Under the pieces are notes generated by a model. It searched no databases. It saw only the letters and a program-made list of their open reading frames with translations, and had not been told where the DNA came from. Shown one piece after another: positions 46,452-57,389 of a stretch of DNA of 64,000 nt. Made by a program: the position numbers and the translations under genes. This DNA comes from Echinometra lucunter (lineage: Eukaryota; Echinodermata; Echinoidea; Camarodonta; Echinometridae), in NCBI GenBank assembly GCA_029962745.1, contig CM057171.1, positions 2,496,374 through 2,560,373 of the forward strand, given 5' to 3'. Position 1 is the stretch's first letter. The number at the start of each line of letters is the position of its first letter.

Positions 46452-49400
46452 ACCCAGGAATTCATTTCCCCTTTATGTTCAATTCGGAAATCAACGGAGT
46501 GGCTCCATTGGAATCGGAAGGGGGCAGGCATATCCTTCCCAATCAAATGACGGGGGGGGGGGGGGGTGCAGAAAAAAAAAGTGGATAGAAGAACGGAGAT
46601 GGGATGTGAACATCCGCCAACATCCGCGAACCTCATTCCTTCCCTTTAATAGCTAACCATCTTTTCATCGGATCGAATCCAGGACCTCTTATAAATTTGT
46701 AAAGGGCCTTCACCAAGATGCCAAAGTATTCATTTTCACTTCCTTTACAGAACTTTCTGGAAGTACAGTCACAGTAAGGATAACCGGTGAGTCTCTTAAC
46801 GGTGAAGAACTGGCTTACAATGATGACCTGAAGAACGAGGACTCGAGTAGTTTCATGATGCTTGAGGAGTTATTCTGCAGAGTAGTAAGTTCGAAATTAT
46901 AAATGATAATATCAATAATATAAATAATAATATTATCATTAATAACAATAATAATAATAATAATAATAATATTAATAATAATAATAATAATGATAATATT
47001 AATAATAATAATAATAATGATAATAACAATAATAATAATGGTAATAATAATAATAATAACAACAGCAAACAATAGTGATAACAACAGCAACAATAACAAA
47101 AGAAATAACGATAAAATACCTACAAACAGGCAGTGATGTGGGTGATTAATTCGTCCTCTTTGAAAGGCATAGGAGCAATGGCTTTTTTTATTTTAAGACG
47201 TCGATTTTGATTAGTGATACCGTTACTTGTTGCACCGGCGTAAATCCACTTTGAGGAGTGGGGGGGGGGGATGATCGACTTTTTTGCTGATATTTTTTCT
47301 GTCGAATTCACACTTAAGTATAAACACACGCCCTCACCCACCTGCACAGATCCCCCTTACACACATTTTAATTTTTATCTAGCGAGCTAGTGAAGTGAGC
47401 GAGCCAAAATTTACATGTACCACTTTTCTGGTTTTCAATCGCATTTTCAAATAGAAATTCTAAAATATGAGCGAGCGAAGTGAGCGAACCAAAAATAACA
47501 ACTTTTCTGGTTTTCAATCGCATTTTCAAATGAAAATTTGAAAATATGACGAGCGAGCGAAGCGAGCGAGACAAAAATAACCACTTTTCTGGTTTTCAGT
47601 CGCATTTTCAAATAGAAATTCTAAAATATGAAGGTTGTTTACAGATTAATAAAAATTATATTTAAAGATTAATTCAAATATCATTTCTTCCTTAAAAAGT
47701 GGGGGGATATTTGTACACGCCATCCCCCCTCTCAAAAAAGTGGGGGGGGGGGGGGATATATCCCCCTATCCCCCCCCCCCCCCGGGATTTACGCCAATGA
47801 TTTGTTGGTTTTTGTTTCGAATAGATGGAAAATTATCTTACGTTAGAACTGGGATCAGATCTTCGAAGAGTCAGCTGCACCGCTGTGTCGTTCAGTCCTG
47901 GCAGCGTTGTTGCTGAATTAATGGTAGAGATCTTTGCTTCCACTCAAGATGTCGCCGATTCCCTCGCCCAGGACGTGACTGACCTGTCTACCAGTGATAG
48001 TCTCATCCTCTCATCAGATGGGGATACCCTGGCGGTCTCATCATTCGAGGCCAATGGTAATAAGCTTGTTATCACACTTTATGGAAAACATTGAAAAGGG
48101 CGCAATTTTGCATCCCAACTTTAGCAACTGCAGCACATTTGGGGTGTAATTTTGCACCTTTACATGAAAAAGGTGCACCCTTTTTTACTTTTTGCACCCG
48201 GAAATGCCCAACTGCACCCTTAAAGGTGTATGCACCTTTAGGAAAGGGTTTAGAAGATTTTTACATCCGCACCTTCCCTAAAAGGTATAACTCTGCCCCT
48301 TTAAGGGTGCAAATGTACCTCTGCACTGCACCCTTAATGGTGCAAAGTGCTTCTTTGCCGGATGCATAGAAGAGCTCCTGGTGTTGCATTTGAACGGTGC
48401 AAAAATGAACGTTTTTTTCCCTTAATGTTAATGGCTTGACCAGGGATATCATGAGAAGAAAGCTGTGTCCCCGCCCACTTCCATTTCTTCTAAAATTCTG
48501 TAGATACAATATTGCTTAACCTTTGTGTTCACGTAACATAATTTCTGTTCGGCGGGAGGGGGAGGGCGTCCTTTTTTATTTTAAAAATCTTAGAACTTTA
48601 ATCCATGGTTACCAGTGGCAGTGTAGTCAGTTAAGGTATTATAGCAATGTATAGTGCACTCTGTGTAGGATCTATTCTATACTTTCATATTCCAGGGGGG
48701 GGGGTGGCGTTTCAAAAAGCTGCGCGTAAAGTTACGCATGACCTTCAAAATAACTTATCTAAGAAAAGTCAAATGGAATGCCAATTGCTTTCCTCTTAAT
48801 TTTTTAAACAAAGTGTGACTGTATTTCACTAAACTTAACATTCAAAATGTTTTGCTAACGATAATGTTAGTATTCGTAGATATTTCAACTTTAGCTTATG
48901 TGATTGAATATGATCATGCGTAACTTTACGTATTGTTTTATGAACCCCCCCCCCCCTACGGGGAAGGAAGCGGGAGCTGATATTTAGATCAAATGGCAAA
49001 TACAAACTTTTTAAAAATAGTATGATCCCCTCCTGCATCTTCCCCGATCGGGGAACGGAACTATCCTGAAATATCTCTATCTCGTTTCCTCACTGCAGCT
49101 GATAGCAACGCAGGTAGTAATGGTGGTCTGAATCCTGGAGCCATTGCAGGCATTGTGATAGGTGCCGTCGTAGGAGTCATGCTTCTCGTGTTCATCATCA
49201 TCTGCATCGCTGTGCAATCCAGCAAGAGGGGTGCCACGGATTCGTAAGTACTACCCATGGATTCTAGTCCCCGTATATTTTGATGTATACCAATAGATTA
49301 CGAGTTACAGAGTTCGACTCCCTGTATCTTGATACTTGATGTTGTAATCATTTCTTTATTTCAAAGAAACATAGTCTGCATGTAAAGTTTAACAGAGTAC

Positions 49401-51077
49401 CATATAAGAAAAAAAAAATCAAAATATATGATGCATGGGTAATACCAATAGATCGCGAGATACACGGTTCAAGTACCTATACCCGGTGTCCCAGAAAAAG
49501 CGGATGTTGGATTTTCAGTACCTTAACTTCAAAAAGGTATATCTTTTTATATCAGTGGGTAAAGCATCGTCTACCGAAGAAAATGATACCAAGATCATTG
49601 AATTTGGTGAACTAATTTGCATTCTATGCCTGTTTCTTAAAATACAGCCTTTTCAAATTTTTGGCGACTGATGAGAGCAGCTTTGTGTCGGGATGGCCTT
49701 TCATAATACGATGTTTTAGGGAAGTCCATTGATGCATGTCGGCAACAAAACTTGCAATGCACATGCCATATGAAAGACCATTCCTGACACAATTCTGCTC
49801 TCCGCTGTCGGGAAAAACATGCGAAATTCGAAAATTACTGTATTTTAAGAAACGGGCACAGAATAAAAATTACTTCACCAAATTTAATGATCTTTGTATC
49901 ATTCTCTTTGGTAGAGGATGCTTTACCTACTAAATTAAAAACATCTGCTTTCTGAAGGTAAAGTACTGAAAATCCACCGTTCTGCTTTTTCTGGGACACC
50001 CGGTATAATCTTGTAATGCATACGTCACACCAATGAATCAACCCCTAATATATCAGTGGGCTATTGCAAAATGCAAACTCTGTATCTTCCAATGGAATGG
50101 ACGGATATCTGCACGGATATCTGCATGGCATGAGGATTATTTAAGCATTTTAAGAGTGCACTGTGCGATGGAAACCGTTGCCGGAGGCCCGGAGCTGAAA
50201 CCTGGATGATTATTTCCATCTTTCGAAAAGCATATTAACGTTACACCACACTATTGTCAGTCAAGATGCCATTGATCTTGAAAAGTCATATGACATCAAA
50301 GATGAATATCAGATTTGTCATAGTAGGAATAAACCTTCTGTTGAGTCTAAATGCTTTCATCGCAAGCATAATATTAGGCCTAAGCTGGGGGCATAATTAA
50401 CTGTAACGTGATCGTCAGCATATCTGTCAAGCTGATCAATGCGTGATCATTGTTTTTTTTTTTTTTTTTTTTCTATTTAGTGAGCGAGGAGTAGGAATAC
50501 AGAACAAGGGCTACATCCCTGACGAGAAAAAAGGATATGGTGAGTGAAGACTGTAATAAAGTGCATATTTTTATTACCCCCCTAAAAAAAAAGAATAACA
50601 AGAGCAATAGCAAAGAAGCGCCTGATATTGATTGGTGGGAGCTCTCTTTGTTGGTTGGGAATCTCCAGTCTCAATTTACTTCCTTGTAGGAGGTATTTAT
50701 TAACTATGTTATACATGTTATACAGCGGGTGAACATTGTCATGCAGTGCACAATTCAACCCACCCCCACCCCCTAAAAATCCCCCAAACAAGCTAATAAA
50801 CAAACAGACCCTGATAGTGGGTGGGGGGAGTTCAAGCTCAATGTGCTAATCCTACCAATGCTTGACCTAGCCATTCACTTTAAATTTTTTTTCGGTAGTA
50901 TTTAAAGATCTGAAAATAAAGATGTGATTGTTACTTTTGCGGGTAAATTTCACCTCAGTTATTAACGTCACTCATGATATGACTGTTCCAATTATTGTCA
51001 TTGATATCGTTTTTTTTTCTATGTTTATGCTTTCATCATAACATCCACTTTTCTTGTTTCACTATCCAGGTAAATAA
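42099..51077 (+). CDS. gene 2: A/B-repeat SEA-domain single-pass membrane protein (859 aa, 9 exons)
   Basis: Exons: 42099-42924, 43503-43745, 44105-44791, 45491-45736, 46751-46884, 47825-48056, 49099-49243, 50481-50539, 51070-51077. The total is 2580 nt, exactly 860 codons with TAA. All introns are GT-AG. Signal peptide 1-18; A1 to 275; B1 276-356; A2 357-585; B2 586-667; SEA 668-789 with Gly738-Ser739 in PGSVVA; transmembrane helix about 803-828; cytoplasmic tail of about 30 residues rich in Lys, Gly, Asp and Glu. Furin-type RYRR at 128-131 and RMRR at 466-469. Each A unit has six Cys and each B unit two, at the same places as in genes 1 and 3. An AATAAA overlaps the stop codon. Inferred to be a processed surface protein; no known function is recognisable. 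Confidence 0.87.
43503..43745 (+). CDS. gene 2 exon 2: unit B1
   Basis: Acceptor TCTCTTGCAG/GTGATA, donor CACGA/GTAAAT, 243 nt, phase 1-1. Encodes GDNNAAKRTFSRNVISNIF, ADTCSSLANDAISDVLEPL, QYTGFNGG and GVCNAVEIAFT. Confidence 0.9.
44105..44791 (+). CDS. gene 2 exon 3: unit A2
   Basis: Acceptor CTGATCCCAG/ATGTTG, donor AACCAG/GTGGGA, 687 nt, phase 1-1. Encodes VVDLPDPVPIQLIPGSTLTV, FFINAVGGIWRQDRLIDSLA, six Cys, RMRRQ and STICPNVGQFL. Here the usual NxT sequon is lost: the motif reads AKIVKDLYGID. Confidence 0.9.
45491..45736 (+). CDS. gene 2 exon 4: unit B2
   Basis: Acceptor TTACACAG/GGGAAG, donor CACCC/GTGAGT, 246 nt, phase 1-1. Encodes GEDNEAIRTFARNVIESCF, ENTCSTIASDVINDVIEPIF, YRYTGINEGVYGVCRAIETA. 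A MITE begins 13 bases after the donor. Confidence 0.9.
45750..45883. mobile_element. MITE family M1 (copy 4), gene 2 intron 4
   Basis: GCCCCGTTTCATAAAACTTG at the left and GAGTTTTTTGAAACGGGGC at the right, with the M1 core inverted relative to the copy at 24464 (TTTGCTCTCAGC, AGTAGCTTATAA). Confidence 0.88.
46015..46092. repeat. GAA trinucleotide tract, gene 2 intron 4
   Basis: About 25 GAA units with one interruption. A TC/TG microsatellite follows at 46374-46450 in the same intron. Confidence 0.95.
46751..46884 (+). CDS. gene 2 exon 5: N-terminal half of SEA domain
   Basis: Acceptor TCCTTTACAG/AACTTT, donor AGAGTA/GTAAGT, 134 nt. Encodes QLSGSTVTVRITGESLNGEE, DLKNEDSSSFMMLEELFCRV. A minus-strand hydrophobic frame across the following ATT tract is unrelated. 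Confidence 0.88.
46893..47105. repeat. AAT trinucleotide tract, gene 2 intron 5
   Basis: Imperfect AAT/ATT repeat beginning only a few bases after the exon 5 donor. Confidence 0.93.
47381..47636. repeat. 3 tandem units of about 87 bp with GAGCGAGCGAAG words, gene 2 intron 5
   Basis: Each unit has a GAGCGAGCGAAGTGAGCGA-like block, then CACTTTTCTGGTTTTCAATCG and CATTTTCAAAT. Three units, slightly diverged. Confidence 0.85.
47825..48056 (+). CDS. gene 2 exon 6: C-terminal half of SEA domain
   Basis: Acceptor TTCGAATAG/ATGGAA, donor CCAATG/GTAATA, 232 nt, phase 0 to 1. Encodes MENYLTLELGSDLRRVSCTA then SFSPGSVVAELMVEIFASTQ. The first ATG is internal to the protein: the paralogues have Val there. 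Confidence 0.9.
48095..48430. mobile_element. GGTGCA/TGCACC repeat element, gene 2 intron 6
   Basis: GGCGCAATTTTGCA, AGGGTGCAAATG, CTGCACCCTTAATGGTGCAA, GAGCTCCTGGTGTTGCATTTG and the closing TTTTTTTCCCTTA match the arms of the foldback element at 21137-22714. It is a single-arm relative, diverged. Confidence 0.75.
48695..48956. mobile_element. MITE family M2 (copy 2), gene 2 intron 6
   Basis: GCGTTTCAAAAAGCTGCGCG and TAAAGTTACGCATGA at the left, TCATGCGTAACTTTACGTAT at the right, flanked by poly-G and poly-C. Same ends as the copy at 26077 but a different, longer middle. Confidence 0.82.
49099..49243 (+). CDS. gene 2 exon 7: juxtamembrane segment and transmembrane helix
   Basis: Acceptor CTCACTGCAG/CTGATA, donor GATTC/GTAAGT, 145 nt. 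Encodes ADSNAGSNGGLNPGAIAGIV, then a hydrophobic run to IICIAVQSSKRGATDS. Short, with no internal Met start, so easily missed. Confirmed by phase and by the equivalent exon in gene 1. Confidence 0.88.
49480..50005. mobile_element. MITE with ACCCGGTGTCCCAGAAAAAG ends, gene 2 intron 7
   Basis: TACCCGGTGTCCCAGAAAAA at the left is the exact inverse of the right end. The inverted arms run about 170 bp (for example AAGCATCGTCTACC against AGAGGATGCTTTACC; TGATACCAAGATCATT against AATGATCTTTGTATCA). TA flanks both ends, as for Tc1/mariner-type insertions. No transposase frame. Confidence 0.85.
50481..50539 (+). CDS. gene 2 exon 8: cytoplasmic tail
   Basis: A poly-T tract and TTCTATTTAG precede TGAGCGAGG. 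Donor TATG/GTGAGT, 59 nt. Continues the frame from exon 7 as ERGVGIQNKGYIPDEKKGY. Confidence 0.78.
51070..51077 (+). CDS. gene 2 exon 9: last codons and stop
   Basis: Acceptor TTTCACTATCCAG/GTAAATAA completes Gly, adds Lys and stops at TAA; only 8 coding bases. It is supported by an exact frame match and a good pyrimidine tract, but it is too short to be sure. Confidence 0.6.
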
Positions 51078-53425
51078 ACATCTTAGGATGCGATGTTAGT
51101 CAACACTTCATATTGCCCGAAAGTGGAATTCATGTATGAATTTGCGGTTGTATACCACGCATACTCCGAACTCTTAATGTTAATCTGCTTTCATTGTAGG
51201 GAATTCATGCTAACAAAATATGGATGCTAATATTGAATAGATTGTACACTGTCAGTTTCTCTTGACTTTCACTCGGATTTAACCTTTAACAATTTACGTT
51301 TAATCTCTGATAATGCCCACTTTTATTCGAGATGGTTTTCGTAGGCAGGGCAAAATTCGGGTACGCAACTAAAGATTTTCTAAACAAGAGACTGTATTGC
51401 ACTAGACGCATATTAAAATGCTTTTCGCCTATAACAATAATGTTTAATGCGGGCCAATGCAAGCTACATAGATAAGTAGTTCCAAATTCTTAATGGTAAA
51501 AATGTATATAAGTAACTTTTGGAGTGACGATTTGCTTTTTTTTTCATTTATCCGTTTTAAAGGTGATTTGGCTTACCTGTTGACGAGTCTCTTTTTTAAT
51601 ACTTCATATAATTCATAAGTTTTTTTTTCCTATCGCTGTATTTTGTGGTAGGTTTTCTAGAACTCGCCTTTGTTAGTTCACGTTAAGAGGATACTTGTGA
51701 AGTTTATTTCCATAACACAAATTGCAATATAATAAGCATAAAGTAAGAATCAATTGAATATAAAAAATAAAAATGAATAACGGTTTTAACGCCATAAATT
51801 GTATATATAATGTATATGATGCCTTTTTTCTTGTATGATTGTAAAGTTGCACAATGTTGATTGTAACCATGAACTTATTTTACTTAGTTTATTTTAGTTT
51901 ATTTTTTCAGGTTGCTCAGTGACATTGGTGATACCAATCTATAGGGCTGGCGCCTTTCAAAAATTTCCAATACATGTGATTACTTTCCAGTTGTAATAAT
52001 GGAAAATAATATGTGAATTTGCAGTACTATTCAGTGAAATGCATGTACGAGTATGTAACTCGAAATTCGTCGATAAATTTCTGTAAAATTAAATGAAATA
52101 ACATATCATGAAATCATCTCTCAAATTCCAAGTTTCTGTTGTGCTGATGAAGACTAACCTGATGCAATGAATGGCAAGCAAGTTGGGTAATGTGGTGAAT
52201 GGATTCTATCCAAAACTATCATCACATAGTTTATACTTTTGATATATTTTTTGATTTGTTTTAAGAGATATTTTATTTCCTTCCTCTCATACAGCAATAC
52301 ATAAAACTATCAAATTAAATAATTTAAAAAGAGATCAAAGTACAAGACATATTCATGAACACTTAATCATATACATGTAGATTCATCAACTGATGAAAAA
52401 AAACTTAATTACATAACTCAATCATAGAGAAATCTTAAATTATACATGATTATAAAAGATCTCTTTTTTTCCAAATAAAACATCTTATAAGCACCCCCCC
52501 CAAAAAAAAAGAGAGAGGAAGGTATATTAGATTGCATTACCTAACCCCGTCACCCCCACCCACATGCCCCTCCTCCCACCCTACCCCTTTCTCCTCCCAT
52601 TCACCCCGCATACCCCCCCCCCCCCCCCCGTATATAACTGCTGACGGGCTACACACACACACACACACACCAACACACACACACACACACACAAATATAT
52701 ATATTGCGGATAATTCATGGAGGATGATGATGGCGACGAAGATAATGATGATGATGATGATGATGATAATGATGATGATAAGGATGACTATTATCGTAAG
52801 TTTGATTAAAACGCTATCGATGATGATTATGATGTTGGTAATGATTATGTTAGTGATGATGACGATGATGACAGTGATGGTGGAAATGATATTTAAGTGG
52901 ATTGTGTTAGCTGTGATAATGACGGTGCTGGTGATAATGCTCTTACATCTAGAGGTAAATACAGAGCCTATTATGTTCCCTGCAACAGTTCTGTTTGATT
53001 TACCTCCTTGTAGTGTATTTTACTGTTATAATTACATTCCTTCACGGGATACTGACGTAGCAAAATGCTTGTTTGCACTTAGTATAATAATAAACATGGA
53101 CTAATGGGCAGATATATAATTTATTCAAATGTAATTACACTTTAATACAATTCGTATCATTTCGCGTGCTTGGGTAAAAATCAAAAGGTTGCAGTAGATG
53201 TGGTAGATAAAGTGGGTACAATGTGACAGCCTCTCAATGTCAGGGTTTGACACCTGGCATGCCTGGCATTGTCATATTTTCACAGTGTAAAGGTTTGTAC
53301 GGAAATGAATAGAACTAATCATGCTGATGTAAAACAACATTTATATCATTTTCATATCCAGTGGCGTAATAAGCATTTTACGGGGGGGGGGGGGGCTGCG
53401 CTATCAAAAAAGGGTTTAGCTGCTG

Positions 53426-53498
<73 letters not shown>

Positions 53499-54413
53499 TC
53501 TTTTTTTTCTGTAGATAGTAGGCATTTGTAAGCATATATTGTTTTGTTGTTCTTTTTATTTTATCATGGAAATTCAAATGTACAGCTTTTAGCTGCAATC
53601 TTGAATGTCTTCAATAAACCAATAAAACAAAACCAAACCATTAACAGGAATCGAATCAGGGAATGTGATTTATTTTTCCAGAATATTTTTCCTTTTTTAT
53701 TAAAAAAAAAAACAGGTATTTTCCGATGACGACTTGTAGGAAGGAGATACTGACGTAATATTTATAAATAAATTCAGATTCCTTCTCTAAATGCTGAAGT
53801 GATAAAATCTGTTTCCATTTCCATCTAATGATAACCATGATTACTACTGGTATGCAGGTATGTATTTTGTTCGAACTCATTCATATTCACAGTGTATCTT
53901 TACCATACCGATTCGCGTGCTTGGTTTTCATCAAAAGGTTGTAGCCCACGCTGTTGGAATATGACAATACATTGTGAGTCGGAGGGGAATGTGACATTTT
54001 TTTCTTCAAAAGAATGGACTTTTTCATTCTATAAAGTGTTTATTCACTGCCAATTTGCAGGTGTAAGATACTGACCTAATATCAATAAGCAAAAACAAAT
54101 ATCCGTCCGCGTTTGATGAATGGAAGGAAAACAACACAACCCCTATAGTGACCATGAGCGTACAATGAAGAGAAAAATAATAGATATGACAACGACAAAT
54201 AATAAAAAGATACACGTATCAAAGTGTGAAGTATCATAGAACTAGAGTGCTATTTGATCTGATACACGAAGGCAAAAAGTTCGTACCACCGCTGGCCGGG
54301 GTTTAATGCTTGCTTTATAATATCAGGGATTTTCCCCGCACTTTTATTCTCAGTGATTTAATTCCAGAGCGGTTTTTATCTATATTTCTGAGGAGTCGCA
54401 GCATTGATTAAAG
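51078..54413. other. intergenic between genes 2 and 3
   Basis: Holds the gene 2 3' UTR and the gene 3 promoter. Simple repeats: CA (about 52651-52692), GAT (about 52722-52885), TA then TG (53427-53500), and poly-G at 53382-53394. The 190-aa frame at 52532-53104 is made of these repeats. Just before gene 3 a TATA-like CTTTATAATA (54313-54322) precedes a possible initiator near 54345; weak evidence. Confidence 0.55.
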
Positions 54414-55209
54414 ATGAGGGTGTTTTACATTCCTATCCTTGCAACCCTAGTGACGGCTTCCATGGTGCTTGGTCAGGATTCGCCAGCCCCGATGCAAGAC
54501 TCTTTCCAACCATTCCAGAATCCAGGGGAGATCATTCCAGGTCTAACAATATCCTACCTGATCAACGCTGTTGGTGGTATTTGGCAGCAGGAGCGATTGA
54601 TTGATTCCATGGCCTATGCTTGCACTGACGTCCTGCCTTATCTAGGTTCAGTAATACCAGGGGTGGACCAGACAAGTTTGTTTTGGGGTCCTATCTGTGA
54701 TCGGATCATCGAAGCTTCTTCTAACCTTGATGCTTTCAACGCTACCAGCATGTGCACCTCATTATCCTCTATGTTTATAGACTTGATATCTCACAATGAA
54801 ACTGTTGATTGGGTTGATACAAAAACGGGTCTTTCGCAGGAAGATCCCTTGGGCATTACTGAAATCCTGACCAATATCACCAGAGACCTTTATGACATCG
54901 ACATCAACATGATCATCAACGATCCATCTACCATTAATACAATCTGCGTCAATGTTAAGGAGAAATTCCTGAGGCCATCTCTTCAAAATATCATCTCTCA
55001 ACTCGGGGCTGAGCTGATGACTGCTCTCCTACCCCAAGCAACTGTAATCTGTCAAGATTGGGAAGGTTTCTTGCAAAACTATGGGATAAACTCCACAACC
55101 CCCTTCTATCAAATTGTCGAGGATGCTGCCTTTACCGGTTCACAGGCGGTTGGTTATGACAGCAGACTGGATCTTTGTCAAGCTGTAGCGCAAGCTGCAT
55201 CTATTCAAG
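54414..55209 (+). CDS. gene 3 exon 1: signal peptide and unit A1
   Basis: Encodes the leader, GLTISYLINAVGGIWQQERL, ACTDVLPYLGSVIPGVD, TNITRDLYDIDINMIINDPS, TICVNVKEKFLRPSL and GYDSRLDLCQA. After the third Cys it reads SHNETVDWVDTKTGLSQED in place of a basic cleavage site. Donor CAAG/GTAAGT, phase 1. Confidence 0.9.
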
Positions 55210-57255
55210 GTAAGTTGGATTCTAGGGCAATGAGACCCTCGACAATATTACCCCCCCCCCCTTCACTGTGATGATTAAGCACCAGGAATATTACACCTAC
55301 GACAAGCCCCCACCCCCTATTATCCCACGATAAAAACAGCCACTTGTTTGTTTGATTGTTTTTATTCCTGCGATCAAATGATAGCAAATACAAATCAATA
55401 CATGATTATATGACAATACATGCCGGTAAATAAAAGATCATGTGCAAAATATGTTTTACAATAATCATAGTAAAGCATACAAACAAGAATACAGAATATG
55501 ATACTGTCACAATGCGACTGTAAGTCTATTTAGTATTAACCCCTAATAACCATTCAGCTTGTATATAATAAAAGGAATTTGGGTGGTTGACTCTTGTCAT
55601 AGTCCCAGAGTCAATCAACTGTATCTTTAAGTAAGTGATCAAACCCGCTGGGGTGTAAGGATTAGAATTTTACTTTGACTTCTTGACAAGCTTAGGTCAT
55701 GAGCATTGGGTCATTTAACTTGATATATTTAGTTAAGTTCAATGGGGCTCTAAAATTCTATAGATGTTTGTTTTTATGTATGAGAGGAAAAGATTGTTGA
55801 GAATGTTTGAGATGGGAGTTTTGAATAGGTGAAATTAAAGCTTGGATAGTTAAGTAGTTTTAATTGGATATGTTCAGCGTGGAAGAGTAAAGCAGAGGAA
55901 TATTGAGAATGTTAATGACTTTGTCTTTGTGAGAGTCAAGATGGAGTGGTGTTTGAGTAAAAGCAAATCAGAAATCGTTTGATTCTCGGGAGAGGAAGAC
56001 CCTTCCACATTTGGTCTTAACTCGGAGTGTGAGGGTGTGGTTCTCGTAGGCCATTACTTTGGGTGAATGTTGCAGGCTGTGTAGTGCAGGCACAGCTGAG
56101 TCTTAATCCCCATCGTTGGCAGGCTGGATCCAGGCAGCACAGGCCAGGTAAAGCCACCACATCTGCCCTCATCTCACCAGGCACGACTGTTCCAAAGAAC
56201 TGGACGAGCTGGGCTCGTACTTCATCCTCGAACTCAGAGTTCGTGACTTGTGATTCATCGTAGCAATCTTCGTACTGTGGCTCTCAGCCCTCATCATTTC
56301 GTCCGCGAATCTGGACTGGCTTTTCGTCGAGAGTTCGCTCGCTTTACTTCGCGTCGTCGAAGCCACCGCCGCTCGCTCTTAGACGACTATATTCATCGGA
56401 CCAATCCGACCAACGATAGTCATTGACGATGTCGAAGGGGTCCTTATTCTGAACTATATAAATTATAACCAGATATTAGATATACTACGGTCCAGTGTAG
56501 GTATTCATCCAAGTATAAACCCGCTTTTGATGAAACTTAATTGGTGGAATTAATAACCAAAATTATTGTCACGTTTGGATGCCAAATTATTAGGCCTTGA
56601 TTAAATATAAATAAATCACTCTCATTAGATACATATTGCAACATATTCAGTATAGGTTAATTCATGCTGATGCTAACTGCTAAATACAGTTTGATGTTAT
56701 GTTGATATGCATGTGATTCATGATTTAATTCTGATTGTTCAATTTCTTTAACTATATGTACATTTATAGAGCTGGTCGCTCTGAATTAAATTTATGTTAC
56801 ATATAGATATTGAATGATTGTGTGATTATTGCAAGTGGTAACTACTTTCGTTTCAAACAGAACCAAATCTATTACCAGACTGGGAATTTCAGTCCCAAGA
56901 TCTGACAGATACTTTTCATTAAACTAAAGAGGTAAATGATATATAGAACGCAGGATACCGCCATCATGAGCGATTAGGCTGGAAACGGACGGCGGCCTCG
57001 TCGTCCACTTCAAATGAGAATATCGTCCAGGACGGAGTGAATTTCTGTGGGTAATTATTTAAGGAGGTAAAATTTTCGGGGGGGGGGGAGGGGTAATTGA
57101 CCTTCTTGATTATTTTCCTAGCGATATGGTTCTTAAGATGAGGGATAGGGTGAATAGTAGGGATGGTTCACCTGTTGGTAAATTTTCTGGGAGTAATTAT
57201 CCTATTTTCCAATTGTTACATGTATAATAATAATTATGATGATGATGGTGATGAC

Positions 57256-57294
<39 letters not shown>

Positions 57295-57301
57295 AATAAT
57301 G

Positions 57302-57389
<88 letters not shown>

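Noticed and set aside
56150..56390. Possible coding fragment on the minus strand (EDEVRAQLVQFFGTVVPGE)
   Set aside because: Composition looks coding-like, but stops interrupt it and no motif identifies it. Kept only as a note in gene 3 intron 1.
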